64,000 bases of DNA from Brevundimonas sp. SGAir0440 (GTDB lineage: Bacteria > Pseudomonadota > Alphaproteobacteria > Caulobacterales > Caulobacteraceae), in contig NZ_CP039435.1 of assembly GCF_005484585.1 (NCBI RefSeq), positions 2,170,001 through 2,234,000 on the forward strand, read 5' to 3'. Each line of letters begins with the position of its first letter. Within the stretch, counting starts at the first letter, position 1. The notes beneath the pieces are model-generated. The model did not search any database and was not told where the DNA came from. It saw only the letters and a program-made list of their open reading frames with translations. Position numbers and translations under genes: made by a program. Positions 1 to 8,291 of this stretch are shown here, piece after piece.

Positions 1-217
1 TGACAGCTTCGGCGTCCATGCCGCCCGCGTGTCGGACCTTCAAAACATCCTCCGCGACACCTTCGCCGATCTCTACGAGACGAACTGGCTTGAGGTGTTC
101 CGAGAGGAATTCATCGCGCAGCTTCCGCCGGAGTGGGCCGACAAAATCCCGCCGGTCCCGGCCCTTGGCGCCTTCGACATCGAGCAAGTTCGACGCAGCC
201 CCTACCTGTTCGCGTGA
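1..217 (+). CDS. T7-like single-subunit RNA polymerase, C-terminal end (partial)
   Basis: The open frame enters at base 2 and encodes the last 71 residues, beginning DSFG and ending YLFA. In T7-family RNA polymerases the C-terminal palm has an HDSFG motif, followed by a region rich in PALPAKG-like residues and a terminal aromatic-Ala 'foot'. Here the same order is seen: DSFGVHAAR, then LRDTFADLYE, then PPVPALGAFD, then the FA terminus. The enzyme would transcribe the phage middle and late genes from its own promoters. A GTG at 29 could open a short frame, but homology runs through the left edge, so this is a 3' fragment of a gene of probably about 800-900 codons. Its position ahead of the portal genes fits T7-like gene order. 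Confidence 0.85.
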   Translation, partial: DSFGVHAARVSDLQNILRDTFADLYETNWLEVFREEFIAQLPPEWADKIPPVPALGAFDIEQVRRSPYLFA

Positions 218-220
218 TCC

Positions 221-541
221 ATGGGCCAGCTATTGAACACTCGAACCAATCCCATGAACCCATTGCCCTCAATCGGTGATCGCGTCCGCACGGATTCGAC
301 GGTCGCCCTCCTACGCGAGCCAGCCTTCGCACTGCTGTCTCGCATCCAAGACGCAAACCCGTCCGATCAGGTCCGCGCCCTGTTTCTGGTTGCAGCCGTG
401 ATCTCCGACGCCATCGGCATCGACGGCCACGACGCACTGAACAGCGCGAAGCGAATGCTTTCGACGGCGGAAGGCCCGCACACCGTCCACGTCCAAGCGA
501 TCCGCGATTATGCTGACGGCGAGTTGCGCCGCATTGAGTGA
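221..541 (+). CDS. Small phage protein of unknown function
   Basis: 106 residues from the ATG at 221, or 95 from the ATG at 254. Neither has a clear ribosome binding site. It lies 3 bases after the RNA polymerase stop and its own stop overlaps the GTG of the next gene (GTGA), so it probably belongs to the same transcript. The sequence is mostly helical (LVAAVISDAIGIDGHDALNSAKRML) with no signal peptide, membrane segment or metal motif. I do not recognise the family. Confidence 0.6.
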   Translation: MGQLLNTRTNPMNPLPSIGDRVRTDSTVALLREPAFALLSRIQDANPSDQVRALFLVAAVISDAIGIDGHDALNSAKRMLSTAEGPHTVHVQAIRDYADGELRRIE

Positions 542-825
542 AGCCTGACGTAGATGTCTTTGTCGCGCTGGCCGGTCTGATGCAGTCGGACGCCGCGCAC
601 TTCCTCATGCCGACCGATCTGGCAGACGAGGCGTCGGCGTGGCTTCTGTCGCAAGGCATCCAGCACGAGTGGAATGATCTCTACATCATGGGACGCGAGC
701 CTACGGGCGGAACCCTGATCTCGATTTCCGGCGACCTCGGCGCACTCGCATTCAGAATGTGGGGGTCCGATGAAGTTGTCGGGCCTGTTTCTTTTTCGCC
801 CGCCGCGCGTCGTCATAGCCCTTGA
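538..825 (+). CDS. Small phage protein of unknown function
   Basis: 95 residues from a GTG that overlaps the preceding stop by four bases, a common translational coupling arrangement in this prophage. The N-terminal 75 residues look like a compact alpha/beta protein (VDVFVALAGLMQSD, then WNDLYIMGRE, then ISISGDLGALAFRMW). The final 25 codons overlap the 3' end of a minus-strand gene (752-1003) and look less protein-like. No known family is recognised. Confidence 0.5.
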   Translation: MKPDVDVFVALAGLMQSDAAHFLMPTDLADEASAWLLSQGIQHEWNDLYIMGREPTGGTLISISGDLGALAFRMWGSDEVVGPVSFSPAARRHSP

Positions 826-1003
826 TCGTGACCGCCCGACAGGCGTCGCCGCAGTAGCGACGGTTAGGTGTGGAGACGAACTCTCCCGCGCAGACTTTGC
901 ATGTCCCCATGATCGGCTCCTTGGGCTTGATCCCCAGCCGTTCATCGCTTGCTGCAAGCAGGTCTTCGATCTTCGCGGCCCACCGGCCCTCACATTTGAG
1001 CAT
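752..1003 (-). CDS. Small putative zinc-binding phage protein, opposite strand
   Basis: 83 residues from the ATG at 1003. An internal ATG at 910 has the better ribosome site (AAGGAG, 6 bases upstream) and would give 52 residues. The core is CKVC, 13 residues, then CGDAC, so four cysteines in a CxxC...CxxxC arrangement typical of a small zinc ribbon, followed by a very basic tail (RRAKKKQARQLHR) suited to nucleic acid binding. It is the only minus-strand gene between the polymerase and portal genes. An overlapping plus-strand frame (770-1063) was set aside because the minus frame carries the cysteine motif. Target and function are unknown. Confidence 0.55.
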   Translation of the reverse strand: MLKCEGRWAAKIEDLLAASDERLGIKPKEPIMGTCKVCAGEFVSTPNRRYCGDACRAVTIKGYDDARRAKKKQARQLHRTPTF

Positions 1004-1059
1004 CCCATATTTAACCCGGATGCCCGCCCCCAAACCATTTTCTTCAAAGGGCAATCGCC

Positions 1060-1245
1060 ATGAATTTCGTCCGCGATTACATCCTGCCTCGCCTCAAAGA
1101 GCGCAGCACCTACGTCGGTCTCGTGGCTCTCGCGACCGCCTTCGGCATCGCCGTTGATCCGGCCTATGTCGATGTCGCTCTGGCAGTCGGCGCCGCTATC
1201 GGTGGCGTGATTGGCATCGTCTGGAAAGACGCGCCCGCCGCGTGA
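1060..1245 (+). CDS. Putative holin (small membrane protein)
   Basis: 61 residues. A short N-terminal segment ending LPRLKERSTY is followed by two hydrophobic stretches, YVGLVALATAFGIAV (about 18-32) and VDVALAVGAAIGGVIGIVW (about 37-55), and a charged end. Small two-helix proteins with the PRLKERSTY start are common in the lysis or structural modules of alphaproteobacterial phages and are usually annotated as holins. An AAAGGG ribosome site lies 8-13 bases upstream. The stop overlaps the next GTG. The role is an inference from size, topology and context; a second holin candidate sits at 21,705. Confidence 0.6.
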   Translation: MNFVRDYILPRLKERSTYVGLVALATAFGIAVDPAYVDVALAVGAAIGGVIGIVWKDAPAA

Positions 1246-1456
1246 GCAGACACCAGCCCGCCGCTCACGGCGTCCGCGACACCTTCCCGACCAACATTCC
1301 CGACCTCATCAAGTGGCTCGACATCTTCTGTCCCGAGCCTATGCCGCGCCCGGTCAGACGATTGAGGAAGTGATGTTCGCGGCCGGTCGCCGCGATCTCG
1401 CCCGCCAACTTCAACGCCAGTTCGAACGATCTCTTGAGCGGCCGAACGCCCTCTAA
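1242..1456 (+). pseudogene. Small phage gene, apparently split by a -1 frameshift
   Basis: The GTG at 1242 overlaps the holin stop and reads 43 codons (ending PEPMPRPVRRLRK) to a TGA at 1371. The frame one base back continues well: a switch near CGCCCGG (about 1349-1355) gives a 71-residue product reading FCPEPMPRP then GQTIEEVMFAAGRRDLARQL, ending at the TAA at 1454. The second half alone has only a 27-residue start-to-stop frame. Either this is one gene with a single-base deletion or sequencing error, or the site is a programmed -1 shift. No classical X-XXY-YYZ slippery heptamer is visible. Function unknown; in this position T7-like phages carry small virion or host-range genes. Confidence 0.5.
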
Positions 1457-1468
1457 CGGAGACCGCTC

Positions 1469-1765
1469 ATGTGTTCCCTTTTCAAGAAACCGAAGGTGGT
1501 TTCTGCGCCGGTCGCGGCTGACGCCCCGATCCTTCGCAACCCCTATCTCGACGGCCTCGACGCCGTTGTCCGCGCCCGTCAGAGCGGTGTTCGCGCCCTG
1601 ACGATCCGCAAGGCCACGGGCACACCGAGCGTCCCCGGCGCGACGACTACACCGTCCAGCCCGACGCTTCCGGCAACGCCGAACGTCGCCACCGGAAACA
1701 CTCTCTCCGACCTCGCGCGCCCGTCGCTGGCGATCACGAGCAGAACCCTCTCTTCGAAAGTCTAA
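1469..1765 (+). CDS. Small phage protein upstream of portal
   Basis: 98 residues from an ATG with a CGGAGA ribosome site. It begins MCSLFKKPK, then runs into a flexible region rich in Ala, Pro, Ser and Thr (residues 50-85). Short proteins starting with a Cys and a basic KKPK cluster often precede the portal gene in T7-like phages of alphaproteobacteria. The function is unknown; a minor structural role is possible. Confidence 0.6.
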   Translation: MCSLFKKPKVVSAPVAADAPILRNPYLDGLDAVVRARQSGVRALTIRKATGTPSVPGATTTPSSPTLPATPNVATGNTLSDLARPSLAITSRTLSSKV

Positions 1766-1774
1766 CCCTACCGC

Positions 1775-3295
1775 ATGAAGACCGCAGCAGCGCGTTTCAG
1801 CGCGCTGTCGGTCGCCCGCAACTCCGTTCTGGAGAAGGCGCGTGAGGCATCGCGGCTGACCATTCCCGGCTTGATCCCAGAGATCGGCCAGAATGAACAC
1901 TACAGCCCGACCCAACCCTATCAGTCGGCGGGCGCACACGGCCTCCGCAGCCTGTCGGCGCGGTTGCTCTCGACCCTGTTTCCGACCTCGGTCCAGTTCT
2001 TCCGACTGGAACTCGACGCCTTCGCGGCGGCGCAGCTTCAGGCGGACAAGAACGACGTAGACACCCGCCTGTCGCAGGTGGCCGAGACGACCGCCGCGAT
2101 GATGGACGACCTCAAGGTTCGTCCCGCGCTGGCAGAAGTCATCAAGCAACTGATCGCAGCGGGCAACGTCGTCGGCTACCTGCCGCAGGACCGCGCCCCT
2201 CGCGTGTATCGCATCGACCAGTTCGTGTTGAAGCGTGACAACTACGGCCAGTTCACCGACATCATCATCCAAGAGAAGGTCTGGCCTTCGACCCTCCCCG
2301 AGGCCGTTCGCACCGCCCTTGGCGTCAAGCTCGACCCGAACACGGACGAGAAGCAGATCGATGTTTACACCGTTGTCGAACAACGGGACGGCAAGGTCAC
2401 GCACTGGCAGGAGATCGAGGGCAAGGAAGTCCCCGGCTCCAAGTCCGACCCCATCCCGACCGATCAGGCTGGATGGCTCGCCCCGCGTTGGACCGTCGTT
2501 CCCGGTAGCGACTATGGCCGCAGCCACGTCACCGAATATCTCGGCGACCTCCTGTCGATGGACGACAACTACAAGGCCATCACGCAGTTCGCAGCCATCG
2601 CCTCTCGCGTCGTCACGGTCGTCAATCCGAACTCGTCGCTCGATGTCGCGGAACTCGCGGCGGCCGAATCCGGCGACTACCTCTATGGCGAACCCGAAGC
2701 CATCCAGACGCTCGGTCTGAACAAGTCGCAGGACTTCGCCGTCATCAAGGACGTGACCGCGACCATTGAGGCGCGGGTCAAAGAAGCGTTCCTCGTCGCA
2801 AACTATCGCGACGCAGAGCGTGTCACGGCTGAAGAAATCCGCAGCCAATCCGAAGAACTGGAAAACGGTTTGGGCGGCACCTTCTCTGTGCTGGCCTCCG
2901 AACTCCAACAGCCGATTGCAGCCCGCTATCTCTATGTCGCGGCACAGCGCAAACTCATCCCCGCCATCCCCGAGGGCATTCGTCCGAAGATCGTGACGGG
3001 TCTGGCCGCGCTTGGTCGGGCCGCAGAGGTGAACCGCCTTCGCACGTTCGCCGCCGACGCCATCCAAATCCTGACGCCGCAGGTCTTCGCCAGCCTCGTG
3101 AACGCCCCCGCGTTCTTGAGCCGCCTTGGCAATGAACACGGCGTCTCAAGCCTCGAAACCCTCCTGAAGACGGAGGACCAAATGGCCCAAGAGCAGCAGC
3201 AAGCCATGGCGCAACAGGCCATGCAAGCCGCGACCCCGGCCATCGCGGAAGCCGCCATCGGCGCGGCGACCCAAGACCCTAACCAAGGAACTTAA
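1775..3295 (+). CDS. Head-to-tail connector (portal) protein, T7 gp8-like
   Basis: 506 residues, close to the usual 510-540 of T7-type portals. The N-terminus has the family pattern: LEKAREASRLTIPGLIPE, then PYQSAGAHGLRSLSARLLSTLFP and an FFRLELD segment. The C-terminal third is alanine and glutamine rich (QMAQEQQQAMAQQAMQ), as in related proteins. The portal forms the dodecameric ring at one capsid vertex through which terminase pumps DNA and onto which the tail is built. It is followed without a gap by the scaffold gene (TAATG overlap at 3295), the normal order in this phage family. A long minus-strand open frame across it is a GC-driven shadow. Confidence 0.93.
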   Translation: MKTAAARFSALSVARNSVLEKAREASRLTIPGLIPEIGQNEHYSPTQPYQSAGAHGLRSLSARLLSTLFPTSVQFFRLELDAFAAAQLQADKNDVDTRLSQVAETTAAMMDDLKVRPALAEVIKQLIAAGNVVGYLPQDRAPRVYRIDQFVLKRDNYGQFTDIIIQEKVWPSTLPEAVRTALGVKLDPNTDEKQIDVYTVVEQRDGKVTHWQEIEGKEVPGSKSDPIPTDQAGWLAPRWTVVPGSDYGRSHVTEYLGDLLSMDDNYKAITQFAAIASRVVTVVNPNSSLDVAELAAAESGDYLYGEPEAIQTLGLNKSQDFAVIKDVTATIEARVKEAFLVANYRDAERVTAEEIRSQSEELENGLGGTFSVLASELQQPIAARYLYVAAQRKLIPAIPEGIRPKIVTGLAALGRAAEVNRLRTFAADAIQILTPQVFASLVNAPAFLSRLGNEHGVSSLETLLKTEDQMAQEQQQAMAQQAMQAATPAIAEAAIGAATQDPNQGT

Positions 3296-4149
3296 TGAGC
3301 CTCGAAAGCCCGGTCATAGAGACCACCTCGCCCGCACCTGACTATTCCCAGCTTCCGGCGTCGGCCTTTCCAGAGAGTGCAGACCCCTCGACCTACAAAG
3401 ACTCCCTGTCGGCGCCGGAAACCCCGGCCAAGCCGGAGCGTCCCGCCCACATTTCGGAGAAATTCTGGGATGCGGAAGCGGGCACGATCCGCGTCGATGA
3501 CATGGCGAAATCGTATGCGGAACTGGAAGCCAAGCTCCGGTCTCCCAAGTCCGAGGACAAGCCCGCAGACGAAGCGGACAAGCCGAACGATCTGACTATC
3601 GAACCCGCCAAGCCGGAGGCTCCGGCCGAGGCCGAGGCGAACCCGATCACGACCGCTTTCGAGTCCTTCGCCAAGCACTACGAAGACACCAAGGGCCAGC
3701 CCGCCGAGGATCAGATCGCAGAGATTGTGAAGCTGGGCGTCCCGCAGAACATCGTAGAGAACTACCTTGCTGGCCTGTCGGCCCTGTCCCAACTCGCATT
3801 CCAACAGGCTCATGCGACAGCGGGCGGCCAAGACATCTTCGACGCGGCGTCGGATTGGGCTTCCAAGTCCCTGACCGCCGCCGAGATCGACAGCTACAAT
3901 ACCCTCGTCACGAACTCGACCACCGCTAAACAAGGCGTCGAATGGCTCGTGGCGAAATACAAGGTGGCGCATCCGTCCGAAGGGTCGTTCGTCGAGTCCA
4001 CGCCGGGCACCGCAGTCGGCGACGTGTTCCGATCCAAGTCGGAAATGGTCGCCGCCATGAAGACCGACCGATACCAGACTGACCGAGCCTATGTGGCCGA
4101 GGTCGCTGAAAAGGTCGCCCGCTCGCAAGCAGCCGGAACGCTGCTCTAA
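3295..4149 (+). CDS. Capsid assembly scaffold protein, T7 gp9-like
   Basis: 284 residues, acidic, low in aromatic residues and rich in Pro, Glu, Ala and Lys. It contains the motif typical of these scaffolds, RPAHISEKFWDAEAGTIRVD followed by AKSYAELEAKLRS (about 47-82), a charged linker, and a helical C-terminal half. In T7 the homologue guides prohead formation and leaves before DNA packaging. Its start overlaps the portal stop by one base, and the major capsid gene follows after 249 bases of structured leader. Confidence 0.88.
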   Translation: MSLESPVIETTSPAPDYSQLPASAFPESADPSTYKDSLSAPETPAKPERPAHISEKFWDAEAGTIRVDDMAKSYAELEAKLRSPKSEDKPADEADKPNDLTIEPAKPEAPAEAEANPITTAFESFAKHYEDTKGQPAEDQIAEIVKLGVPQNIVENYLAGLSALSQLAFQQAHATAGGQDIFDAASDWASKSLTAAEIDSYNTLVTNSTTAKQGVEWLVAKYKVAHPSEGSFVESTPGTAVGDVFRSKSEMVAAMKTDRYQTDRAYVAEVAEKVARSQAAGTLL

Positions 4150-4156
4150 AGCACAC

Positions 4157-4320
4157 TTAAGACCACGCCCGCCTGCCTCCATAGAGGCTCGCAAGCGGGG
4201 CCGCACAGTTCCCAGCGCAAATCGGGAACTGACCGTCCACGGACGGGCGGCCGGTGAAAGCCCGGCCTAACCCTTTCTCCCAAATCAAAGCGGAAACATC
4301 CGGCTGCGAAGAGGCCGGTT
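4157..4320 (+). promoter_or_regulatory. Hairpin-rich leader between scaffold and capsid genes
   Basis: No gene is supported in this 249-base gap. It contains consecutive inverted repeats: GCCTC/GAGGC inside CCCGC/GCGGG, CAGTTCCC/GGGAACTG (4206-4231), CCGTCC/GGACGG (4233-4246), GGCCGG/CCGGCC (4249-4267) and CCGGC/GCCGG (about 4300-4318). None is followed by a U tract. In T7 the same interval holds a promoter and RNase III processing sites that raise capsid expression, so an mRNA-processing or stability role is the simplest reading, by analogy only. Confidence 0.5.
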
Positions 4321-4398
4321 TCGACCGCACAACCTCATGCGCCAGCGGACTCCGATTGATCGACGGGAGCCAAAACTCTCTCTCAATCAAGGAGCCTA

Positions 4399-5367
4399 AT
4401 GGCTAACTCCACCCCCTCGAATCCCGGCTACAAGGCCGGTGATACTCCCGGCACCAACAACCTGCTGATCGACATCTTCGGCGGCGAGGTTCAGGCGGCC
4501 TACGAACGCATGACCATCATGCGCGACAAGCATCGCGTCTTCGCGCTGGCCAACGGCAAATCGCTGCGCTTCCCCCGCGTCGGCCGCGCAACCGCGTCCT
4601 ACCACACGCCCGGCACTGAAATCGTCGGCAAGCAAATCGGCCACGACGAGATCATCCTGACCTCGGACGACAAGCTGATCTCCGACGTGTTCGTCGCCGA
4701 CATCCACGAAATCCTGAACCACTTCGACATTCGCTCGGAATACGTTCGCCAACTGGCTGAAGCTCTGGCCGTCCAGTTCGACCAGAACGCCATGCGCGCT
4801 GTCGTCAAGGCTGCTCGCGCCACCGATCTGCTCGGCACCTCGGGCGGCGGCGCACCGACCCCGGTCGTGGATTCCGCTATGGCGACCGACGCCACGAAGC
4901 TGTTCGACGCCTTCTCCAAGGCCAAGGAAGCCCTCGACGGCAAGAACGTCCGCGTCGATATGGTCGATGTGTTCGGCCTCGTGAAGAACCTTCAATGGTA
5001 TGCGATGGCGCGCTCGGACAAGAACCTGAACCGCGACTACAACGGCGGCGACGCTTCGCTCCGCAAGCACACCCTCGAAACCATCGACGGCATCAAGATC
5101 GTCAAGTCCAACATCGCGCCGTTCGGCAACGATGACTCGGCCAACCTCGACATCCCGACCCGCTACCGTCTGAAGATGGGCACGACTATCGGCGCCGTCT
5201 GGACCAAGGACGCCATCGGCACCGCCGAAGTTCAGGGCCTGTCGGTTCAGACCGAAGACCAGATCAGCAAGCAAGGCACTCTCATCCTCGCCCGTCAGAT
5301 GACCGGCACCGATGTCTTCCGTGCCTCGGATGCGGTCGAACTCCGCACCGACGCCATCCCGGCCTAA
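4399..5367 (+). CDS. Major capsid protein, T7 gp10-like
   Basis: 322 residues. It has the features of the T7-group HK97-fold capsid: an N-terminal arm, an AYERMTIMRDKHRVFAL segment (about 34-50), GKSLRFPRVGRATASYHTPG, and LTSDDKLISDVFVADIHEILNHFD. The C-terminal part has the usual RLKMGTTIGAVWTKDAIGT stretch. It forms the capsid shell. It is preceded by a structured leader and followed by a strong intrinsic terminator, matching T7, where the capsid gene sits between a strong promoter and terminator T-phi. Confidence 0.93.
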   Translation: MANSTPSNPGYKAGDTPGTNNLLIDIFGGEVQAAYERMTIMRDKHRVFALANGKSLRFPRVGRATASYHTPGTEIVGKQIGHDEIILTSDDKLISDVFVADIHEILNHFDIRSEYVRQLAEALAVQFDQNAMRAVVKAARATDLLGTSGGGAPTPVVDSAMATDATKLFDAFSKAKEALDGKNVRVDMVDVFGLVKNLQWYAMARSDKNLNRDYNGGDASLRKHTLETIDGIKIVKSNIAPFGNDDSANLDIPTRYRLKMGTTIGAVWTKDAIGTAEVQGLSVQTEDQISKQGTLILARQMTGTDVFRASDAVELRTDAIPA

Positions 5368-5391
5368 CGACCGGCAACCGCCACACCAGAA

Positions 5392-5426
5392 GGGCGCGCT
5401 CTCTCACGAGGGCGCGTCCTTTTTTT
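5392..5426 (+). terminator. Intrinsic terminator after major capsid gene
   Basis: A 12-base-pair stem, GGGCGCGCTCTC with GAGGGCGCGTCC (two G-T pairs), has a TCAC loop and is followed directly by seven T residues. It stands 25 bases after the capsid stop and before the tail tube gene, the position of T7 terminator T-phi, and would set capsid expression above that of tail genes by partial read-through. Confidence 0.88.
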
Positions 5427-5453
5427 CACCTCGTTCCGAAGGAGATCGCGCCC

Positions 5454-6065
5454 ATGCTGGCTGCGCCCATGACGGAACTTGAGGCCGTCAACGACATGCT
5501 GATCGGCATCGGCCAGCTTCCCGTCAACGCCATCATTCCCGAGATCGTGGACCAGTCCATCGCGCTCGGCGAACTGAACAAGGTCGTTCGCGAAGTCTGC
5601 CTCTACGGCTTCAAGTTCAACACCGATGAGGACTTCGTTCTCTCCCCCGACATCGACGGCTTTATCGCCGTCCCCACCGGCGCCCTCGACATTGACCCGA
5701 TGGATAAGGCGCAGGACATCATTGTTCGAAAGCACCCATCGAAAGGCTTCGGCCTCTGGGACGCCGCGAACCTGACGTGGGTGATGGCCCTGCCGGTCAA
5801 GGTCCGCGTCAAGTGGTCGTTCACGTTCGACGCCCTGCCGGAAGCCGCCCGTGGCTACGCGGTCATCGCGGCCGGTCGCAAGTTCACCGCTCGGGTTGTG
5901 GGCGACCCAGCCGCCGACCGCTTCGGCGAAGAGGATCAGCGACGCGCTTGGCTGACGCTGCAACGCCAGCAGTCCGCCTCGGCCGACATCAACATCTTCC
6001 GCGCCAACAAGGCTCTTTCCGCATCTCTGAACCGGCGTGGCCGGGCTTGGAGGTCCGATAAGTGA
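5454..6065 (+). CDS. Tail tubular protein A, T7 gp11-like
   Basis: 203 residues from the ATG at 5454 (GGAG 9 bases upstream); the ATG at 5469 is an alternative. It shows the gp11 pattern: MTELEAVNDMLIGIGQLPVN, then EVCLYGFKFNTDEDFVL, LWDAANLTWVM, and PEAARGYAVIAAGRKF near residue 140. In T7 this protein forms the gatekeeper ring between portal and nozzle. Its stop overlaps the GTG of tail tubular protein B, so the two are translationally coupled. Confidence 0.92.
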   Translation: MLAAPMTELEAVNDMLIGIGQLPVNAIIPEIVDQSIALGELNKVVREVCLYGFKFNTDEDFVLSPDIDGFIAVPTGALDIDPMDKAQDIIVRKHPSKGFGLWDAANLTWVMALPVKVRVKWSFTFDALPEAARGYAVIAAGRKFTARVVGDPAADRFGEEDQRRAWLTLQRQQSASADINIFRANKALSASLNRRGRAWRSDK

Positions 6066-8269
6066 GCCTCGTGACCCGCTCGCTGCCGTCCCTTCACGGG
6101 GGCGTTTCGCAGCAAACGCCGCTGGTCCGCTCGCCCGATCAACTCGAAAGCCTGACCAACGGCTGGCCATCCATCGCGACCGGCCTGACCAAACGCGCAC
6201 CTTCAGAGGTCGTCGCTCGGCTTATGCCGACCGCGCCGGAAAACGCACACGTCCACACCATCAACCGCGACACCGCAGAGCAGTATGTGGTGATCGTCGC
6301 AGACGGCCAGATCAAGGTGTTCGACACCCTCACCGGCCAAGAGAAGCTTGTCACCGCCCCCGGCGGCTGGGCCTACCTCTCGACCGTCGAGGATTACGGC
6401 ACGGACATCTCGGCGTTCAGCGTCGCGGACTACACCTTCATCACCAATCGTCGCATGAAGTGCGCCATGGGCGCGCTGGGCGCCGACACCCAACCTGATC
6501 CCGCCGAGCAAATCTGGCTTAACCGCCGGATTGGCACCGATGCGAACGGCGATCCCTACGCGCCGGGCAGCACCTACACCTATCCGCCTAACCCGACCGC
6601 TGGCGTCATCACCGGCACGGTGCAGCGTTTCGACAAACTGCCGCCCGTCAATCAGGGCGACACGCCCCCGCCCGAAGGCGCCATCTACCGCGTCCAAGGC
6701 GACGAAACGGGAGGCTTTATGTCCTACTACGTCGTCCGTCGCGGCGGCGTATGGGAGGAATGCGTCAAGCCCGGACTGGTCAACGCCATCGACTACAAGA
6801 CCATGCCCCACGCCCTCGTTCGCGAGGCCGATGGAAGCTTCGTCTTCGCTCCGTTCTCGTGGGCGCCCCGCCGCGTCGGCGACACGGACATCAACCCGAA
6901 CCCCGGCTTCATCGGCCGCCCGATCCGCAAGGTGTTCTTCTATCAGAACCGCTTGGCCTTCCTCTACGACGAGAACTGCATCCTCTCGTGCGTCGGCGAC
7001 TTCGGAAACTTCTGGCGTATGTCGCAAACCGACTATCTGGAAAGCGACGTGCTGGACGCCGGGGCGACTTCGACCAAGGTCTCGCCTCTGCTGGATGCGA
7101 CCACTCACAATGACGGCATCCTGCTCACGTCCGACCAAACACAGTTCAGCCTCTCGCACGGCGAACTCGGTTTGAACGCCTCGTCGCTCGCGATCCGGCC
7201 GACGACGAACTACACCGTCAACACCGTCGCTGGCCTCGCCTCGCTCGGCTCCGAAATCTACTTCGCTGTCGAGAACAGCGGCTTCGCCAAGGTCATGGAA
7301 TACGCCCGGCTCGCCGGGGCTGACACGACCACGGCTTCGGACGTGACGGCGCACTGCGACCGCTACATCCCGGCGGGCGTCCACGCACTGATCCCGGCCG
7401 ATGATCTGTCCGCTTTGTTCGTCCTGACGAACGGCGCCCCGAGCAAGGTCTACTGCTACAACTTCTATTGGGCCTCGTCCGACGAGAAGCTTCAGTCCGC
7501 GTGGCATGAATGGGACTTCGGACCCGGCACCCGGATCGTCTCTGGCGCCTACCTCAAGGGCACGCTTTACCTCACGGTTCAGCGAAACGATGGCCTGTGG
7601 TTGGAGAGGGTCAACCTGACCGCTGGCTCGCGCCCGGTGCAGACGACCCATCAAATCCATCTGGATCGTCGGGCGACCGTGACCGGGACCTATCAGGCCA
7701 CGCCGAACACAACGCAGTTCATCTTGCCCTATCGGCCGGTGAAAGCCCGGTTCCAGATGGTTCGAGGCAACGCCTTCGCGGGCCGCCCCGAAACGCTGAT
7801 CGACCCCTCGACCTACATCTGGATCACGGACAACATGGTCGAGGTTCCGGCAAGCGAGATTGCCGGACCTGTCGTCGTCGGGGAAGGCTACGAGTTCGCG
7901 TTCGAGTTCTCGACCCAATACATGCGGACCCAGCGCGGAGAGGCCATCACGACCGGCCGCACCACGCTTCGCACCTTCACCGTGAACTTCGTGGACACCG
8001 CCTATTTCAAGACATCGGTCGCGCCCTACGGCGTCAATCCGAATGTCGAGGAAATCCTGCCGTCCAAACTCTCGCAGTTCACCGGCAAGACCTTGGGCGC
8101 CGCGAGCTTCCGTCTGAACACGCCAGCCTATGCGACCGGCTCACACCGCTTTCAGGTCTACGGCCAGAACACGGCGACCCGCATCCGCATCGTGAACGAC
8201 ACCTACGCCGCCTCGACGTTCGTCGCGGCCGAGTGGGAAGCTAACTACTACAATCGTTCCAGAACCTGA
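6062..8269 (+). CDS. Tail tubular protein B (nozzle), T7 gp12-like
   Basis: 735 residues from a GTG overlapping the gp11-like stop. Family features include the start SLVTRSLPSLHGGVSQQTPL and SPDQLESLTNGWPSIATGLTKRAP, then PFSWAPRRVGD with the conserved FFYQNRLAFLYDENCILS and FWRMSQTDYLESD segments. In T7 the hexameric nozzle closes the tail and anchors the fibres. Length is slightly below T7 gp12 (about 790). The stop codon lies inside an inverted repeat shared with the convergent gene downstream. Confidence 0.92.
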   Translation: MSLVTRSLPSLHGGVSQQTPLVRSPDQLESLTNGWPSIATGLTKRAPSEVVARLMPTAPENAHVHTINRDTAEQYVVIVADGQIKVFDTLTGQEKLVTAPGGWAYLSTVEDYGTDISAFSVADYTFITNRRMKCAMGALGADTQPDPAEQIWLNRRIGTDANGDPYAPGSTYTYPPNPTAGVITGTVQRFDKLPPVNQGDTPPPEGAIYRVQGDETGGFMSYYVVRRGGVWEECVKPGLVNAIDYKTMPHALVREADGSFVFAPFSWAPRRVGDTDINPNPGFIGRPIRKVFFYQNRLAFLYDENCILSCVGDFGNFWRMSQTDYLESDVLDAGATSTKVSPLLDATTHNDGILLTSDQTQFSLSHGELGLNASSLAIRPTTNYTVNTVAGLASLGSEIYFAVENSGFAKVMEYARLAGADTTTASDVTAHCDRYIPAGVHALIPADDLSALFVLTNGAPSKVYCYNFYWASSDEKLQSAWHEWDFGPGTRIVSGAYLKGTLYLTVQRNDGLWLERVNLTAGSRPVQTTHQIHLDRRATVTGTYQATPNTTQFILPYRPVKARFQMVRGNAFAGRPETLIDPSTYIWITDNMVEVPASEIAGPVVVGEGYEFAFEFSTQYMRTQRGEAITTGRTTLRTFTVNFVDTAYFKTSVAPYGVNPNVEEILPSKLSQFTGKTLGAASFRLNTPAYATGSHRFQVYGQNTATRIRIVNDTYAASTFVAAEWEANYYNRSRT

Positions 8270-8288
8270 CCGCTCACGGGCGGTCAGG
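8265..8288. terminator. Hairpin between convergent genes
   Basis: A 9-base-pair perfect stem, CCTGACCGC with GCGGTCAGG, and a 6-base loop. It contains the stop codon of the tail tubular B gene and ends 3 bases before the convergent secreted-protein gene. There is no T tract on either side, so it may slow or process transcripts rather than act as a classical terminator. Confidence 0.5.
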
Positions 8289-8291
8289 CCC

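Noticed and set aside
770..1063. Plus-strand frame of 97 codons overlapping the zinc-ribbon gene
   Set aside because: The minus strand carries the ordered cysteine motif, a ribosome site and a basic tail; the plus frame has none of these.
1265..3139. A 624-codon open frame on the minus strand across the portal gene
   Set aside because: It mirrors a strongly supported portal gene, has repetitive Arg/Gly/Asp composition typical of GC-rich antisense frames, and no ribosome site.
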